A DNA stretch of 64,000 nucleotides from the NCBI GenBank assembly GCA_902615835.1, contig CACMQL010000005.1, positions 1 through 64,000 of the forward strand, in the 5' to 3' direction. The number at the start of each line of letters is the position of its first letter. Within the stretch, counting starts at the first letter, position 1. The notes beneath the pieces were generated by a model. That model was not told the origin of the DNA and did not search any database. It worked only from the letters and a program-made list of their open reading frames with translations. This DNA comes from an uncultured Verrucomicrobiota bacterium. Its GTDB lineage: Bacteria > Verrucomicrobiota > Verrucomicrobiia > Opitutales > Seribacteraceae. Positions 48,201 through 54,844 of the stretch are shown in pieces. The translations under genes were made by a program, and so were the position numbers.

Positions 48201-51197
48201 CCCGATGGACCGGTTTCTCAATTCCGCCTGTCCGAAGCTGTCCATTCCCGTCCCATTTTTAACCATAATTTCACTTGGATTTAGATCCATAAGCTTTTGT
48301 CCATTTGTATCGATTATGCTAAGGGTTGGTTCTTCCGAATAGCCCTCTCCCGGAGTGACAATCGTAAGCGTGGGTGAGGATTGGGATAAGTCCAGGGTTG
48401 CTTCCGCTCCTTCCCCGGTTCCGCTGATCAATAGGTCGTTTGAATAAAGTTGATTTTGCAGCCAGGCAAGTAATGTATCGTCCATTTTGAGGTGATATTC
48501 TCCTTCCCTTAAAGGATACGGCCCATTACCATGATCGTGCCTGTAAATACGAAAGGTGTTAGTTGGTAAGCTCGAATTTCCAGGCATTGAAAGATCTGTT
48601 GTTAACAGATCCGCAGCTGAGTCAATTTTCGCCACATCCACTCCTTTTTGTTTTCCTACCGACAGGCCAAATCCCATATTATCTTTCATTTTTACTTTGG
48701 CTGGGATGGTGAGGTCTCCTGCACTTACTGGGGCAAGGTTACCCATGATAGAATATGGATTGGCATCTTCCACAATCTCACCGTCATCACTATTCGGCTT
48801 TTCACTTCTGGAAACATACAGATTGGCATGATGAAGACCAAAATTATGGCCCAGTTCATGGGCAATGGTTGATGAAAACATTGGGTTTCCGGGTACACCC
48901 CCGGGCGCATAGAGAGGATCGTAAATTCCACCATTTTGTTTCCATTTTGCCGGGTACCAAGGATTTGGATTGGGAGACATCACATGAGACCCAGGTGCCC
49001 CTATTCTTCCAAGTCCCCAACTGTTGCGTCCATCACCTGCATAAGAGGTAACAATCACCCAGCTTACGCAAATTCTCCCTACATTTATTTTCGCCACCCC
49101 GTTGAACACTTTTCCATCGAGTAGTAATGAAACCGGGTTGTTGCTATCAATCGGGTAGTAATACGCACCCGGATCGGTAACCTTGAAACTGGTTACTTGT
49201 CCCGCTTCATTGACTATTGCCTTGACTGTAGCCGCTTTAAATTCGGGATCGGGATTTCCATCGTTGTTGAGATTTCCACCTGATATGGTTACCTCAGGTG
49301 GTGTGGAAAAGTTTCCTTCAATCATACCGCTTGATGAATTGATGTCTATAGATGACACTCCCATGAAAGCGGGGCCGTAGAAGTCCCATTTTCTGTCAGC
49401 CATGGATGCTTTCAATAGTGCATTTACCCCGAGGTCGTCGATTAGATCGTAAGCATTTTCACTGGTTACAAATTCCGTAACATTGCTGTCGTACTGCGTA
49501 CTCGTGGCGGATGACGGGCTACCAGTGAAAGGAATATAGCTGTATTTGTCATAGTCCAATGTAACAGTCGGTGAAATAACTGCATCCAGATAGAAAGAGC
49601 CATCCGAATTACGAAGATAGAATTGTTTGACTTCTTCCATAGCTGCCTCCAATGCGGCCTGAGATACGGGTTCATAGGAATCTTTGGCGGTTCCGGAGAA
49701 AATGGGCCTTCCCAGATTATCCAACTTTATTTCTCCTGCACCATCATAGAAGATTCCTTCATCTTTAAAACGGGCAGGGATAACCAAGACTTTCCTGTAT
49801 CCATCAACGGAAACTATGGAGTTGGTCGGGTCCAACCCATTGTCATATTCGATTATATAAGGCAGCCGCACCGCAGCATTTATTTCATTCCACTTTCCTG
49901 TTCCAGATAAAATAGATGCGTAGGAATTGGTTGAATTAGGTTCTTGTACATTCCAGTTGCTGTATCCATCGGAAACATCGTCTCCACTCAACCACTTCCA
50001 GTCTCCCTTTTTTGCTTCAATCAATATTTGCTCAGTCAAGTTGGTATCCCTATTCAAGGTCGTACCTGACTGAAGTGGATTGTCTGTCAATCCAAGCCAT
50101 GCCTGAGCAACATTTGACTGTGAAAGTAAGTTTTGAATGTAGGCATTTTCAGATGCTGATCCGATGCAAACAAGCCTTCCCTTATTCAATGATGCTGTGT
50201 TATTGGCTTCTGCCCAAGTTGCTAGCGTTGGTACTAACTCGTACCTTTTTTCAAGGTATTTTGTAACCCCGTTACTGCCAGCTGCGTATGGATATTTAAA
50301 AGTCGAAAAAGATCTTGATGCCCGCCTCATGGTCATACTTGATTCATCCTCAAGTCTTGATTCCTTTAGGTCCTCGGAGAGGGCAAATTTGTTTCCGGCT
50401 AACTCAATATTATCAGCTGCTGAAATTTCTTTTTCTTGATGAATGGGTTGGCTGGCAATTTCTATGCTTTTCTCGATAGCAACTCCATAACTGGACAGTC
50501 TTTCTACTTTGACAAGATTTTCTCTCTCTCCATTTAGGTAAGCATTAAATTCTCTTTCCTTTGTCTTTTGTTTGGTGCTTACCCTGGAAATTGAATGGTC
50601 GTTACCCTTACGCCCAAATACACTTTCGAGATCTCCAGGCCCCTCATGCAAAACTTCTCGACTTTTCTGTGTGTCAGTTAGTGGGTTCTGTGTGATTGAA
50701 GCTAAGAAATCAGGCTTGAGATCACTTTTTGAATCCTTCATAGCCAAGATTTCAGGTTCGCTCGCGCGCGTGCGAGGAAGCATACTTCCTATTTGATTGA
50801 ATTGCTTGAACCTGCCTAGATCTTTTCTCTGGCTGTTTTGTGTATTTGCATAAGTTATTTCTTGAACTGAAAATGCCCAGCCATCAATGGCATCCAATTT
50901 TTGCTTGGAATCTTTTGGGGGAATTGATTGCGTAGTAGAATCTATCGGTTCTTTTTCAGCCTCACTCGCTAATAAATTAGTCTTGGTCTTAATATTTTGT
51001 GAAATAAATTCGTTAGGTTTGGTTCCTTTTGGTGGTTCTTCTTTGGATGAATAAGTGGTAATCCTGTTTGAGGTTTCTGTGAGGATTAGAGCAATAAAAA
51101 AGGCGAATGCGAGAAAATATCCGCAAAAACTAATCCCAAAATCCCTGCTTCCACTCAAAGTGGTCTTGAGTTTATTAAATTTCAAGGGGAAGGGCAT
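36234..51197 (-). CDS. Giant surface protein 1 (metzincin, C-type lectin, LamG, TSP3, Trp-rich repeats)
   Basis: One uninterrupted frame of 4987 residues. A membrane anchor or uncleaved signal lies near 24-43 (FCGYFLAFAFFIALIL), then ~250 charged, probably disordered residues. Two C-type-lectin-like domains are at about 315-450 and 1190-1330 (RGGHLACISSLEELNEIYAL, TAYFWIGGSKTERVWTWENG). Between them is a metzincin protease: HELGHNFGLHH near 778 and the Met-turn YSIMG. LamG-like domains are at about 1740-1900 and 1980-2165. A Cys/His-rich island spans 2935-3130, a carboxypeptidase-regulatory-like beta unit is near 3455, TSP3-type Asp repeats are at 3874-3937 (DMDGDGLSNNQEF) and HYR/DUF5011-like Ig units at 4150-4320. 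Two Trp-rich repeats end it. The start is ATG, 42 bases after the secretin stop. Probably displayed on the cell surface. Confidence 0.88.
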   Translation of the reverse strand: MPFPLKFNKLKTTLSGSRDFGISFCGYFLAFAFFIALILTETSNRITTYSSKEEPPKGTKPNEFISQNIKTKTNLLASEAEKEPIDSTTQSIPPKDSKQKLDAIDGWAFSVQEITYANTQNSQRKDLGRFKQFNQIGSMLPRTRASEPEILAMKDSKSDLKPDFLASITQNPLTDTQKSREVLHEGPGDLESVFGRKGNDHSISRVSTKQKTKEREFNAYLNGERENLVKVERLSSYGVAIEKSIEIASQPIHQEKEISAADNIELAGNKFALSEDLKESRLEDESSMTMRRASRSFSTFKYPYAAGSNGVTKYLEKRYELVPTLATWAEANNTASLNKGRLVCIGSASENAYIQNLLSQSNVAQAWLGLTDNPLQSGTTLNRDTNLTEQILIEAKKGDWKWLSGDDVSDGYSNWNVQEPNSTNSYASILSGTGKWNEINAAVRLPYIIEYDNGLDPTNSIVSVDGYRKVLVIPARFKDEGIFYDGAGEIKLDNLGRPIFSGTAKDSYEPVSQAALEAAMEEVKQFYLRNSDGSFYLDAVISPTVTLDYDKYSYIPFTGSPSSATSTQYDSNVTEFVTSENAYDLIDDLGVNALLKASMADRKWDFYGPAFMGVSSIDINSSSGMIEGNFSTPPEVTISGGNLNNDGNPDPEFKAATVKAIVNEAGQVTSFKVTDPGAYYYPIDSNNPVSLLLDGKVFNGVAKINVGRICVSWVIVTSYAGDGRNSWGLGRIGAPGSHVMSPNPNPWYPAKWKQNGGIYDPLYAPGGVPGNPMFSSTIAHELGHNFGLHHANLYVSRSEKPNSDDGEIVEDANPYSIMGNLAPVSAGDLTIPAKVKMKDNMGFGLSVGKQKGVDVAKIDSAADLLTTDLSMPGNSSLPTNTFRIYRHDHGNGPYPLREGEYHLKMDDTLLAWLQNQLYSNDLLISGTGEGAEATLDLSQSSPTLTIVTPGEGYSEEPTLSIIDTNGQKLMDLNPSEIMVKNGTGMDSFGQAELRNRSIGASRGIRGLEVNASKLSPKTVQYPDLDLNNPQDISFQSYWISYRRSAKEKGLTVINGYKSDAHISSVYDYNYSTIEHGLLDMTPNTPGDFTDCFLMLGHTFSDYDSDVHITPIAKGGISPMEYLDVVVNVGTADTANVEDFTVETSTRMPQVGEEVEITVEFNNSNTDYAYGWFTNEKMEVDPENNSNARYEWVNQRLSYHEAVSFAQSRGGHLACISSLEELNEIYALVSKDMNSRAIPLSLGKVLHGENQNLAVDGTAYFWIGGSKTERVWTWENGEPFSFQKWGSKGFVEPDNFNDGVEDQVGLAVALEDWPYGYAGEWNDLNQSERLTFVIEYPSPKAVQENQRYYLNRQSVTKVFETAGQHVVRLVVSDMKGAIASKNVVFNVGDYQHSETSSVSGTVFSGHGSIQGARVAFSKADLIEHSISMEGSERDWFLPTGSNSPTVYKIDGETAPQLNFYRGQIHRFYFDDTAAQYGLTFFDQPETEAPRVEIRMKITPMVDDQGDGYTTNPEVNSTETGLHSSYFSKETSTIKELQDLETSGYVLGQQDQEFQITRPFAKSLLADTNITGVRIRPVEADEFGNYIVYGGQGHDRNNPPSVKIMRESLWEDYTNANATAVAYVDGVGTISPSNADNGFLSNRWQVFAQNDPIPNLVIWGTGTEANATVSSSSTSNPSRYYRSIDISNQGIGFEPNATMAVLHYPFIPFAVWTFDRHETLYDDPTYARYSPSPAWNKPLLPNNIIHYWSFDEENGTVLADQPTSGNGTPFSLSTWNANADLSDLNRSTWGIKGRALRLHATDNNATSATGVIPSAYPFTFAAWILPDPEAPISLSFASSPVTSTQSTGMARKYFLKDDEKARTTTLHQWGHLAVVAVDDNNYTLYVDGYTTGAAQSPITKDTDLTINAFNGVIDELYIYDTALTSTEIKVLAGRQYLDLSGNKRHIAPIGNDFNMSTPNMNGSDSNVPVPNNVQNGRVGRLGDSFNNEDHGRSAKLDGDDYLDLSHISSEFSALSAGAVGFWIKTSSTDAVILSGSKSDDNDTYFQILVNANGNLETVLINDGTEVTRYYAQDPINDNAWHHIFLTTSATSQNIWIDGQAKTTQGYAGGSGAQPGFLADVQGMDHLAFGKHLDSNRTSFLNGNLDDIHIYAESNFSQDDVSFLYNLNQGRELVPRLEAVVDAIGTVKLSSSGNGYKEQPTAEFSYGLDGNLTQDLIDTGKSVATRADLNDSLGQSSHGQLRFVEDESLVYSFHFSRPDSDTTWRDDQNNSAWRLYQRAVGTPEMNATQVEKIIWTKQMDTLTQIKLPDDRNVTRKFLEYVEYNGTNAVPSPGLFGYATPPSLKVGGSPTDQNATAYSLFFLDPASDDTANIINPGQGLTSNGLGTDPSSVAHVNGRGFQPKQNQIVGGTDVFGNPTTISVPINQEEEHAGQATFNPTLPITLNLASTLKIDGNFGYTNTHFQPKGFLVGKEITPRITSYGGTFFDNPIAMPTLWQNKDILMSLWTRNPDNTTMREFTIFDTILGNPSTRFTQEVRVGDRLSFGQFYTLGTQLQSTASYIVSDVIDDQKIIIRNESSTTISSTQGGLDFFDLQALDTDYDYILENLVTIQVTPTNGNLDNPISKSHEFVPSIPLSASGTSVELPFYDPTANNLIDVNQTISHLEIGDSGFGYYMPLEIYTLGASPSRSNLSSWVRNNNLVPNFQIAQLQIAQGMTDVNGSITEGNNSVSVIDGGYGYHTYPQIVITGGGGNGAEANATLGERFILTIGKDAVNIGLLNPNLLRSPTVADLNRSSQYARVYFKQDETITQQIEVTPFASSATFDGNVTIRFKTGSSVIDLLTELNATTTLFDPDLGGGAVLLQGDGTSLLNEVNGSDFLSLHSIRHLSVTQGGRGYQNVVPDNYPKAFLVSDSTLSSSEKNASLQLNLGGGHITGIEPCQLCTSIKGTERSTLWDVHDHIYPWIEIWDRNRTENSVSQRAYAVPKVKNGKIEKVIVVDPGNGYVDPVARVHAVSPSHRDHMSGYFYSWGYGHNERVWRCTNLRETKEGKLIPCGHTQVGAFPPEECPGEEDYNGTSTLENWQDSHTSELLVFETLNRCGPNENAESNASHTHYNAGFKSRVCSGKKANFVLTNNSYRAPYDNWKKWDANLTVVSDRGKISEIRVDYGGDMYIGDEVAVVGSGSGVEAIPLIDNDGLNTGFIFDDPKRKNLATDNITNPSGAGMGFVERPWSWDDANGLESLKIMTGSYDDDNDGNYGPEVKRGPGYEWQYGDFNLSSNGFGDRIETIRIDDFGLFDSARSSFQIKVDYNGSGISGFKEANITARTTYRLTKMNFDKNATYYDRTPANDQSQWRWRSLFSARPNLYLIDEAGTLIDTVEQNASSFFRANGNGNFLNSTKGRYFDLYVDDRIPDDFYYGFGRGNAYFPAMGGKIEISDPVPGMSWGKNEPQERNMSVFTDQNGYYVMPNLEPGMYNVAVFLEDKNFQESTFRPVSSPEMVSQIIHVPGMPNLHVITDNKGMGRSKLEWSVNSRSLSRPLGTLNAAERENQANKVLEGIGTGFKQGDQPEMIILPGLSNTGFGTPNIVAVANTDGSLNLTILDDENSSTFNPNDEFTVYYSSSISGIDFKEDYSASLSAHSSWGGSLNSPNKGQPRLTITPGDGNGTNFVEVPLYSISNKANSDANQTFRATVFDVNGIDLGANLANVQWNLTFDFNDSYETNSSRLAHLSTQTGQDTQVTLFSTMRSGGIIDFKILDSGTKYVYGSSVTLVGAGDGFRGTINTNADGNLTGISIVNKGTGYNGNELVVIEDTLGNGAALKPIVGGMLTLEANYTTGGGVVLKDKVRILASGRNSLTPREKWLNQYRDSFYPQTDQWWSSDMDGDGLSNNQEFVYSTSPDTNDTDVDGLSDYNETQTYKTNPTLVDTDGDGISDYNETQVLNSNPLLGGTGDSGVAIYGIIYNSTPRSGDLYLGIETGTTFGLPNTRNVSYSLKPSEFPQSFLFKNLQAGLYYRVCAFIDSGVKNGIHDQNEVLAEWTGLLSENKAGANLTFRDNPPDLYFFDAYDDVINLKRGDLYLPSVIALDDIDSNWTGPLLTTNSETPTSIYVSGSALSILTQTSNGFLVNANANYGTYDLSFLAIDSGGLISEPVSRKIELIDDADPVITIQSNPYPWPLGTVWNPTGFFSATDDPDGNITSKVEVTGAVDYLMSNDYPISLYVKDDFGRSTTEYVTIRVADLSPPTLHFHKDDASISWLLGVPFQLPDNYVTATDNVDGDLSAKIEVTGMNLLDENTESNQTIYFAVTDTAGNRVENQPLTISFEKSAYKIAGVAIDGYLSGSSVEFFPTDPSLNYLSVTGTTDQNGSFDLFFLEEDFSLIDSNGNRVIDPEEGSIFVSGGTDTTTNQPFTSSLVSDANSTVISPLTTILHQLIKDGHSKTNAQGKLANSFGYSTSIDVTNYDPILAAKNGDMNTTAVLRANAIVANTLKQVTAITQSTNLNANPSDISSKVAEQLSEFVTSGVSLETEMQLSDTLENLIVGSIGKLDPSAVVKSENLSSYTEVLKNSNLLLADSSLQSVTPGVILKELSQKQIAIEEEVLAGYDMFNQGIISLDTLQNYSDLNTLQAIAGEISTVNNFGPEGIDFRTALGKTEFQMGEILEQLIITDADGDLVTVSLVDETDQLDIDGDQLSAFGINSDYQLVVLDASDVEILLSENNALTLIFKLDDNNGKTDFLNGLLTSADNFDNISTDDAIQRMSSPNYYLLDAVLDTGTSWYKSEWFGEFFPGNDGWLYHQNLGWLYIEHSEKSGFWAWDPHFESWWWSTKQDQLFPYFFLHGQDDQNSRWGKFNLNDTGVREYEFFESEQASSSSGPNRTSKELSTQEAGIMDYSNFDAVYNQSTHWYQSSWFGDFYAGSKNWIFHAKLGWLYIEFSEGSGFWAWDPHYNTWWWSTKENNTFPYFFIHFQDFQKSGWGKFDMDNPSTRVYEFFNNEWKIR
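36240..36545 (-). repeat. Trp-rich C-terminal domain, copy 2 (giant protein 1)
   Basis: It encodes WYQSSWFGDFYAGSKNWIFH, LGWLYIEFSEGSGFWAWDPH, WWWSTK and FPYFFIHFQDFQKSGWGKF and ends the 4987-residue protein. Aromatic residues make up roughly a quarter of the unit. Confidence 0.85.
36625..36945 (-). repeat. Trp-rich C-terminal domain, copy 1 (giant protein 1)
   Basis: It encodes WYKSEWFGEFFPGNDGWLYH, LGWLYIEHSEKSGFWAWDPH and a WWWSTK segment, then FPYFFLHGQDDQNSRWGKF. The next copy lies 381 bases (127 residues) downstream with strong identity, including a shared DNA block around ATGAGGATCCCAGGCCCA (36774 and 36393), which indicates a fairly recent tandem duplication. Confidence 0.85.
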
Positions 51198-51239
51198 TCT
51201 CGAATATAAGTGAATTACAGATTCATTGCAAAAAAATCA

Positions 51240-54200
51240 TTATTCACCAAGACCATCCCCATCCTTGAAGTTTCTCCTAATGGTACCTGTGGGTGTTAAG
51301 ATTACGGGATCCTTGAATATAGATTGGGGGCTTATGTTTTGGATAGTTTCTCGGACCGGGGATCCACCCCGGGATACTATGCTTGCACTCACAAAAATGA
51401 GTAGATTTCTTTTGTGATAACTTTCAGCAGAGGACTGAAATAATCTTCCCAAAAGAGGAATATTTCCAAGAACCGGAACCTTATCATTAACCGTCTTGAC
51501 TTCTTCGCGGGTTAATCCACCAATAATTACGGTAGCACCATCAAAGATGGTTACCTGTGTTTGGACTTTCCTAACCGAGAAAATAGGCATTAAAATACCC
51601 GAGGGAGCTAGAACCGTAGCCGTAGAAAAACCTGTGCCAATGGTCCCGGAGGGTCCACCATACTCAACAAACCCGTCAAATTCGGTAACCTTTGGTTTTA
51701 AATCTAAATTAATCGAATTGTATTTTTCGATGGTTGGGGTGACTTCCAATACCACACCCACTTCGCGAAACCCGGGGTTTTCATCTTCTGGAGCCACGGT
51801 ATCAAAGGACGGAGTCGCAGATTGAATGGTTATTCCACCCCCTACTCCACCACCAAGGCCTCCCAGTCCTCCGCCACCCCCACCTGCCGCTCCGGGTGCT
51901 TGGGCGGGCTGATAGTCCGTTGGGTAGATAAACTCCTGGGCCACAGTTATCGTGGCAAGCTGACCATCCATGACCGTTACGCGGGGAGCACTAAGAAGAT
52001 CGGTTCCCTGTTTTCTTTTGAGTGCATTAATTAAAATACCTGCCTGAAAGTCAGGGAGGATGGATTGGCCGCCTATTGAAAGACCATTAAAATTTTTCTG
52101 AACATCCAACAAGGGTGAAACCCCTGATCCGATCCCTATTTTACCAGGCAAGGTTGGTGTGGGGTTTGGAATAACCCTGTCAGCATCCGGGTTGTCCGGA
52201 TAACTGATGGTAATGTCACGGGCAATTCCACTGGGTGAATGGGCTTCAGCAAGGGTGCGGGTATTACCTCCCATATTTTTTTCATAGACTGCCTTGGGCC
52301 TTCCTCGGGAGTCTAGAACCGGCATTCCAGTGGTTGGATCCACTTCAGGTACGGGATTATCGAAGCTGTATTTCCAGTCAAATGTAATCTCGTCCAAAGC
52401 TCCTTCCTGCACTTCCAAAAATTTGGTTTCAATTTCAACCTGCCGGCTGGAGTCTTGGTCTAATTTAGCCAGGATACGCTCGATCAAATCAAGAGATCTT
52501 CGATCATGCGTAACAATCATTTGAAAACCGTCAAAGACAAATTTATGGCCTTTGCTATCATCGAAAGGAATTCCTGCTCCCTCAAGAAATGCTTTAATCT
52601 TGAGACCCGTATCATCTGCCCCCCCGCCACCTCCTGCGGGTGGTGGGGCAAACGGATCCGCTGCTCCGCCACCCATGCCACCGCCACCACCGCCTGTCAT
52701 CCGGTTAATGGTGCCTTGAGTAACTTCGTAAAATTCAGTTTCCAAGGGTCTGCCCTTAAAGCTTCCTCCCGTTTTGGAAATAACCACTGCATCTGCTCTT
52801 ATGTCGTAAGTCCAGCTTACCATTTCCGTTATCCACTGAATCATCTTTCCCAGTTCCATACTATTTAAGGTAATTGTAACTAAGGGAAACGGCTCGTCAT
52901 CGGGTGGCTGTTTGACGATTATTTGCACTCCCTTCTTCGCAGGATCCTGTTCCGTAAGATCAAATTGCTTAGATTTAAGCATCAATTCTTGCATTGCCTC
53001 GTCTAAAGGGGATTCAAAGAAAGGTACTTCGGGGATTTTGATAAGGGAGAGTTTATCCTCCAGTTCAGATGTCTCATTCCGGGCTTCCTGCACATCTTCA
53101 ATTTGACGGTCAAATACCTTGGGCCGTTCCCATTCCCGTTCAATTTCCTCCAACATTTCCTGCCTTGTTTTTAGGTAACCCAGATAGCTTTCCTGCTGAC
53201 GCATCATGGAAATACGCTTCAACATGTTTTTGGCCTCCAAGTTATCTGAAAAACGAGTTTCTATCGCCCGGTAAGTTTCTGTGGCTCCGGTAAGATCTCC
53301 GTTGATAAACTGAACTTTTGCACGCATCAGGTAGTCCTCGAGTTCGGTTTTTCTATCTTTCCAGTCTGGCGTGTATTCAGTGATATCCCGTCTGTATGGG
53401 TCCTGTTGGTCATCACGGATTCTGTCCGCCATTTTATCTGCTCGCTCTAATTCTTTTTCAACTGCCTTTTCGCCTCTTGATTGTTTAAGCCCCGGCCTTC
53501 CGAAAGTAAGGGTATCTCCCTGTATATCACGGTCCTGATAAAAGCCTGTTTTGAACTCTTCAAGATGTTTTTTGGCAGCGTCCCAGTCTTTAATCTCTCG
53601 AGCATCTTCGGCTTTTTCCAGGTGGATTCTGTTTTTTATGAGGGAGGCTTCGAGAATGATTGGCCAAGTCATGGTACTTGGTTCTAAAAAGTTTTTTATC
53701 TTGTAAAGAATTCCGTCTGCCTTTGCATATTCTTTATTTTTAATTTCTTTAGTAGCTTCTTCGAGCATTTCTTCTGCTAACATTGCCTGTTCAATGTTTT
53801 TGGCCTGTGCTTTTTGCATCTCTTCGTCGAAATTTATTTCATCACCTTCCCCCAATGTTTCCGTTTCTGCCTTTCTACGAGATTCTTCTATTTCCTTATA
53901 ATCAAGGACAAGTTTTTGAACATCAGGCACTTTACCCTTCAGCATGGCTTCCCCCATTTGATACCAAATGACCTGTTGTTTGGCCTGATAAAGATCACTT
54001 ACGAGTGCAATCGTCGCGGTATTGGCAGGTAACAAAGACAAACCTTCGTCGATCTGTTGAATCGCCTGATCATAATTTCCCTGGGCACTATTTCTCCTTG
54101 CTCGTAAAAGAAGTCTTTCTGCTTCTTTGGTTGTGGATGCTATTTTAGCACGCTCCTCTTCCATGAGCCTTTCTAAATCAGGCTTGGCGTCGTCATCCGG

Positions 54201-54761
54201 CAAACCTGATTTTGCTCTTATTTCTGAGAGGTCTTTTTTTGCCTGATCCAGTTCTTCAATCAGTTTACCAACCAAGGATGCGTCCTTGGGGCCATCTTTT
54301 GAAAGCACCACTTCTCTCTGGATTTTTCTTTCAGCCAATTCTTGGGCCACATTTTCACGATATTTTTCAAGAAGTTTACTGGCCAAAGAGTACTCTTCCT
54401 GAGACATAGCCAACTTCGCCTGTTCGTAATAAATTTTAGTTTCTTCCTTACGAATCTGATTTAAATAAAACTTGTTCTGCTCCGTTTGCTGGATGTTCTG
54501 CAAAGCGGCGATGGCGATCCTCTCTGCTTTGTCAAGTTCCTTCGATGCGACTAATCTTCGAATATTGCCTAGCAGGCTGACCAAATTAGTTTGTGAGTTG
54601 AAGTTGTAAACAGCCTCACCATCTGAAACAGGACTTGGGGGCGGTGACTGCTCAGGAAAGGCAATGGAAACAGATTTTTCCTGGGACCCTTGTTGCCCAA
54701 AAATTTCCACAAAATTGGTGGAAATAACTAATGCAAACGCTAAAACAGAACCATTGGACAT
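51240..54761 (-). CDS. Secretin (PilQ/GspD superfamily, Amuc_1098-like) with long TPR-like N-terminus
   Basis: A 1173-residue outer-membrane secretin. A signal peptide (SVLAFALVISTNFVEIFGQ) leads into ~550 residues of helical TPR/coiled-coil sequence that carries repeated NYDQAIQQIDEGLSLLP-type units. An N-domain follows near 600-690 (VTITLNSMELGKMIQWITEM). The secretin core spans ~770-1140: VEIETKFLEVQEG, DLLSAPRVTVMDGQLATITV and VPVLGNIPLLGRLFQSSAES followed by KRNLLIFVSASIV. Gly-rich loops (GGGGGGMGGG-like) lie at about 680 and 955. The family forms the multimeric gate of type IV pili, T2SS and T3SS. The large TPR N-terminus matches the verrucomicrobial secretins beside Amuc_1100-type genes. 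It follows a PilP-position gene and precedes giant protein 1. Confidence 0.93.
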   Translation of the reverse strand: MSNGSVLAFALVISTNFVEIFGQQGSQEKSVSIAFPEQSPPPSPVSDGEAVYNFNSQTNLVSLLGNIRRLVASKELDKAERIAIAALQNIQQTEQNKFYLNQIRKEETKIYYEQAKLAMSQEEYSLASKLLEKYRENVAQELAERKIQREVVLSKDGPKDASLVGKLIEELDQAKKDLSEIRAKSGLPDDDAKPDLERLMEEERAKIASTTKEAERLLLRARRNSAQGNYDQAIQQIDEGLSLLPANTATIALVSDLYQAKQQVIWYQMGEAMLKGKVPDVQKLVLDYKEIEESRRKAETETLGEGDEINFDEEMQKAQAKNIEQAMLAEEMLEEATKEIKNKEYAKADGILYKIKNFLEPSTMTWPIILEASLIKNRIHLEKAEDAREIKDWDAAKKHLEEFKTGFYQDRDIQGDTLTFGRPGLKQSRGEKAVEKELERADKMADRIRDDQQDPYRRDITEYTPDWKDRKTELEDYLMRAKVQFINGDLTGATETYRAIETRFSDNLEAKNMLKRISMMRQQESYLGYLKTRQEMLEEIEREWERPKVFDRQIEDVQEARNETSELEDKLSLIKIPEVPFFESPLDEAMQELMLKSKQFDLTEQDPAKKGVQIIVKQPPDDEPFPLVTITLNSMELGKMIQWITEMVSWTYDIRADAVVISKTGGSFKGRPLETEFYEVTQGTINRMTGGGGGGMGGGAADPFAPPPAGGGGGADDTGLKIKAFLEGAGIPFDDSKGHKFVFDGFQMIVTHDRRSLDLIERILAKLDQDSSRQVEIETKFLEVQEGALDEITFDWKYSFDNPVPEVDPTTGMPVLDSRGRPKAVYEKNMGGNTRTLAEAHSPSGIARDITISYPDNPDADRVIPNPTPTLPGKIGIGSGVSPLLDVQKNFNGLSIGGQSILPDFQAGILINALKRKQGTDLLSAPRVTVMDGQLATITVAQEFIYPTDYQPAQAPGAAGGGGGGLGGLGGGVGGGITIQSATPSFDTVAPEDENPGFREVGVVLEVTPTIEKYNSINLDLKPKVTEFDGFVEYGGPSGTIGTGFSTATVLAPSGILMPIFSVRKVQTQVTIFDGATVIIGGLTREEVKTVNDKVPVLGNIPLLGRLFQSSAESYHKRNLLIFVSASIVSRGGSPVRETIQNISPQSIFKDPVILTPTGTIRRNFKDGDGLGE

Positions 54762-54844
54762 TTTCGGATACGAAGGGGCAGAATAATGAATAAATAACTA
54801 AGTATTTCTCTCATGAATGTTCGCATATGGTCAACTTAGAAAAT

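Noticed and set aside
51060-51197. Type III prepilin signal at the N-terminus of giant protein 1
   Set aside because: The hydrophobic stretch is not preceded by a G/A-FxxxE-type cleavage site; it looks like an ordinary signal or anchor.
24690-51197. Giant genes as a prophage or integrated element (tail-fibre-like modules)
   Set aside because: No integrase, terminase, capsid, tail or attachment-site repeats are present; the neighbours are envelope genes.
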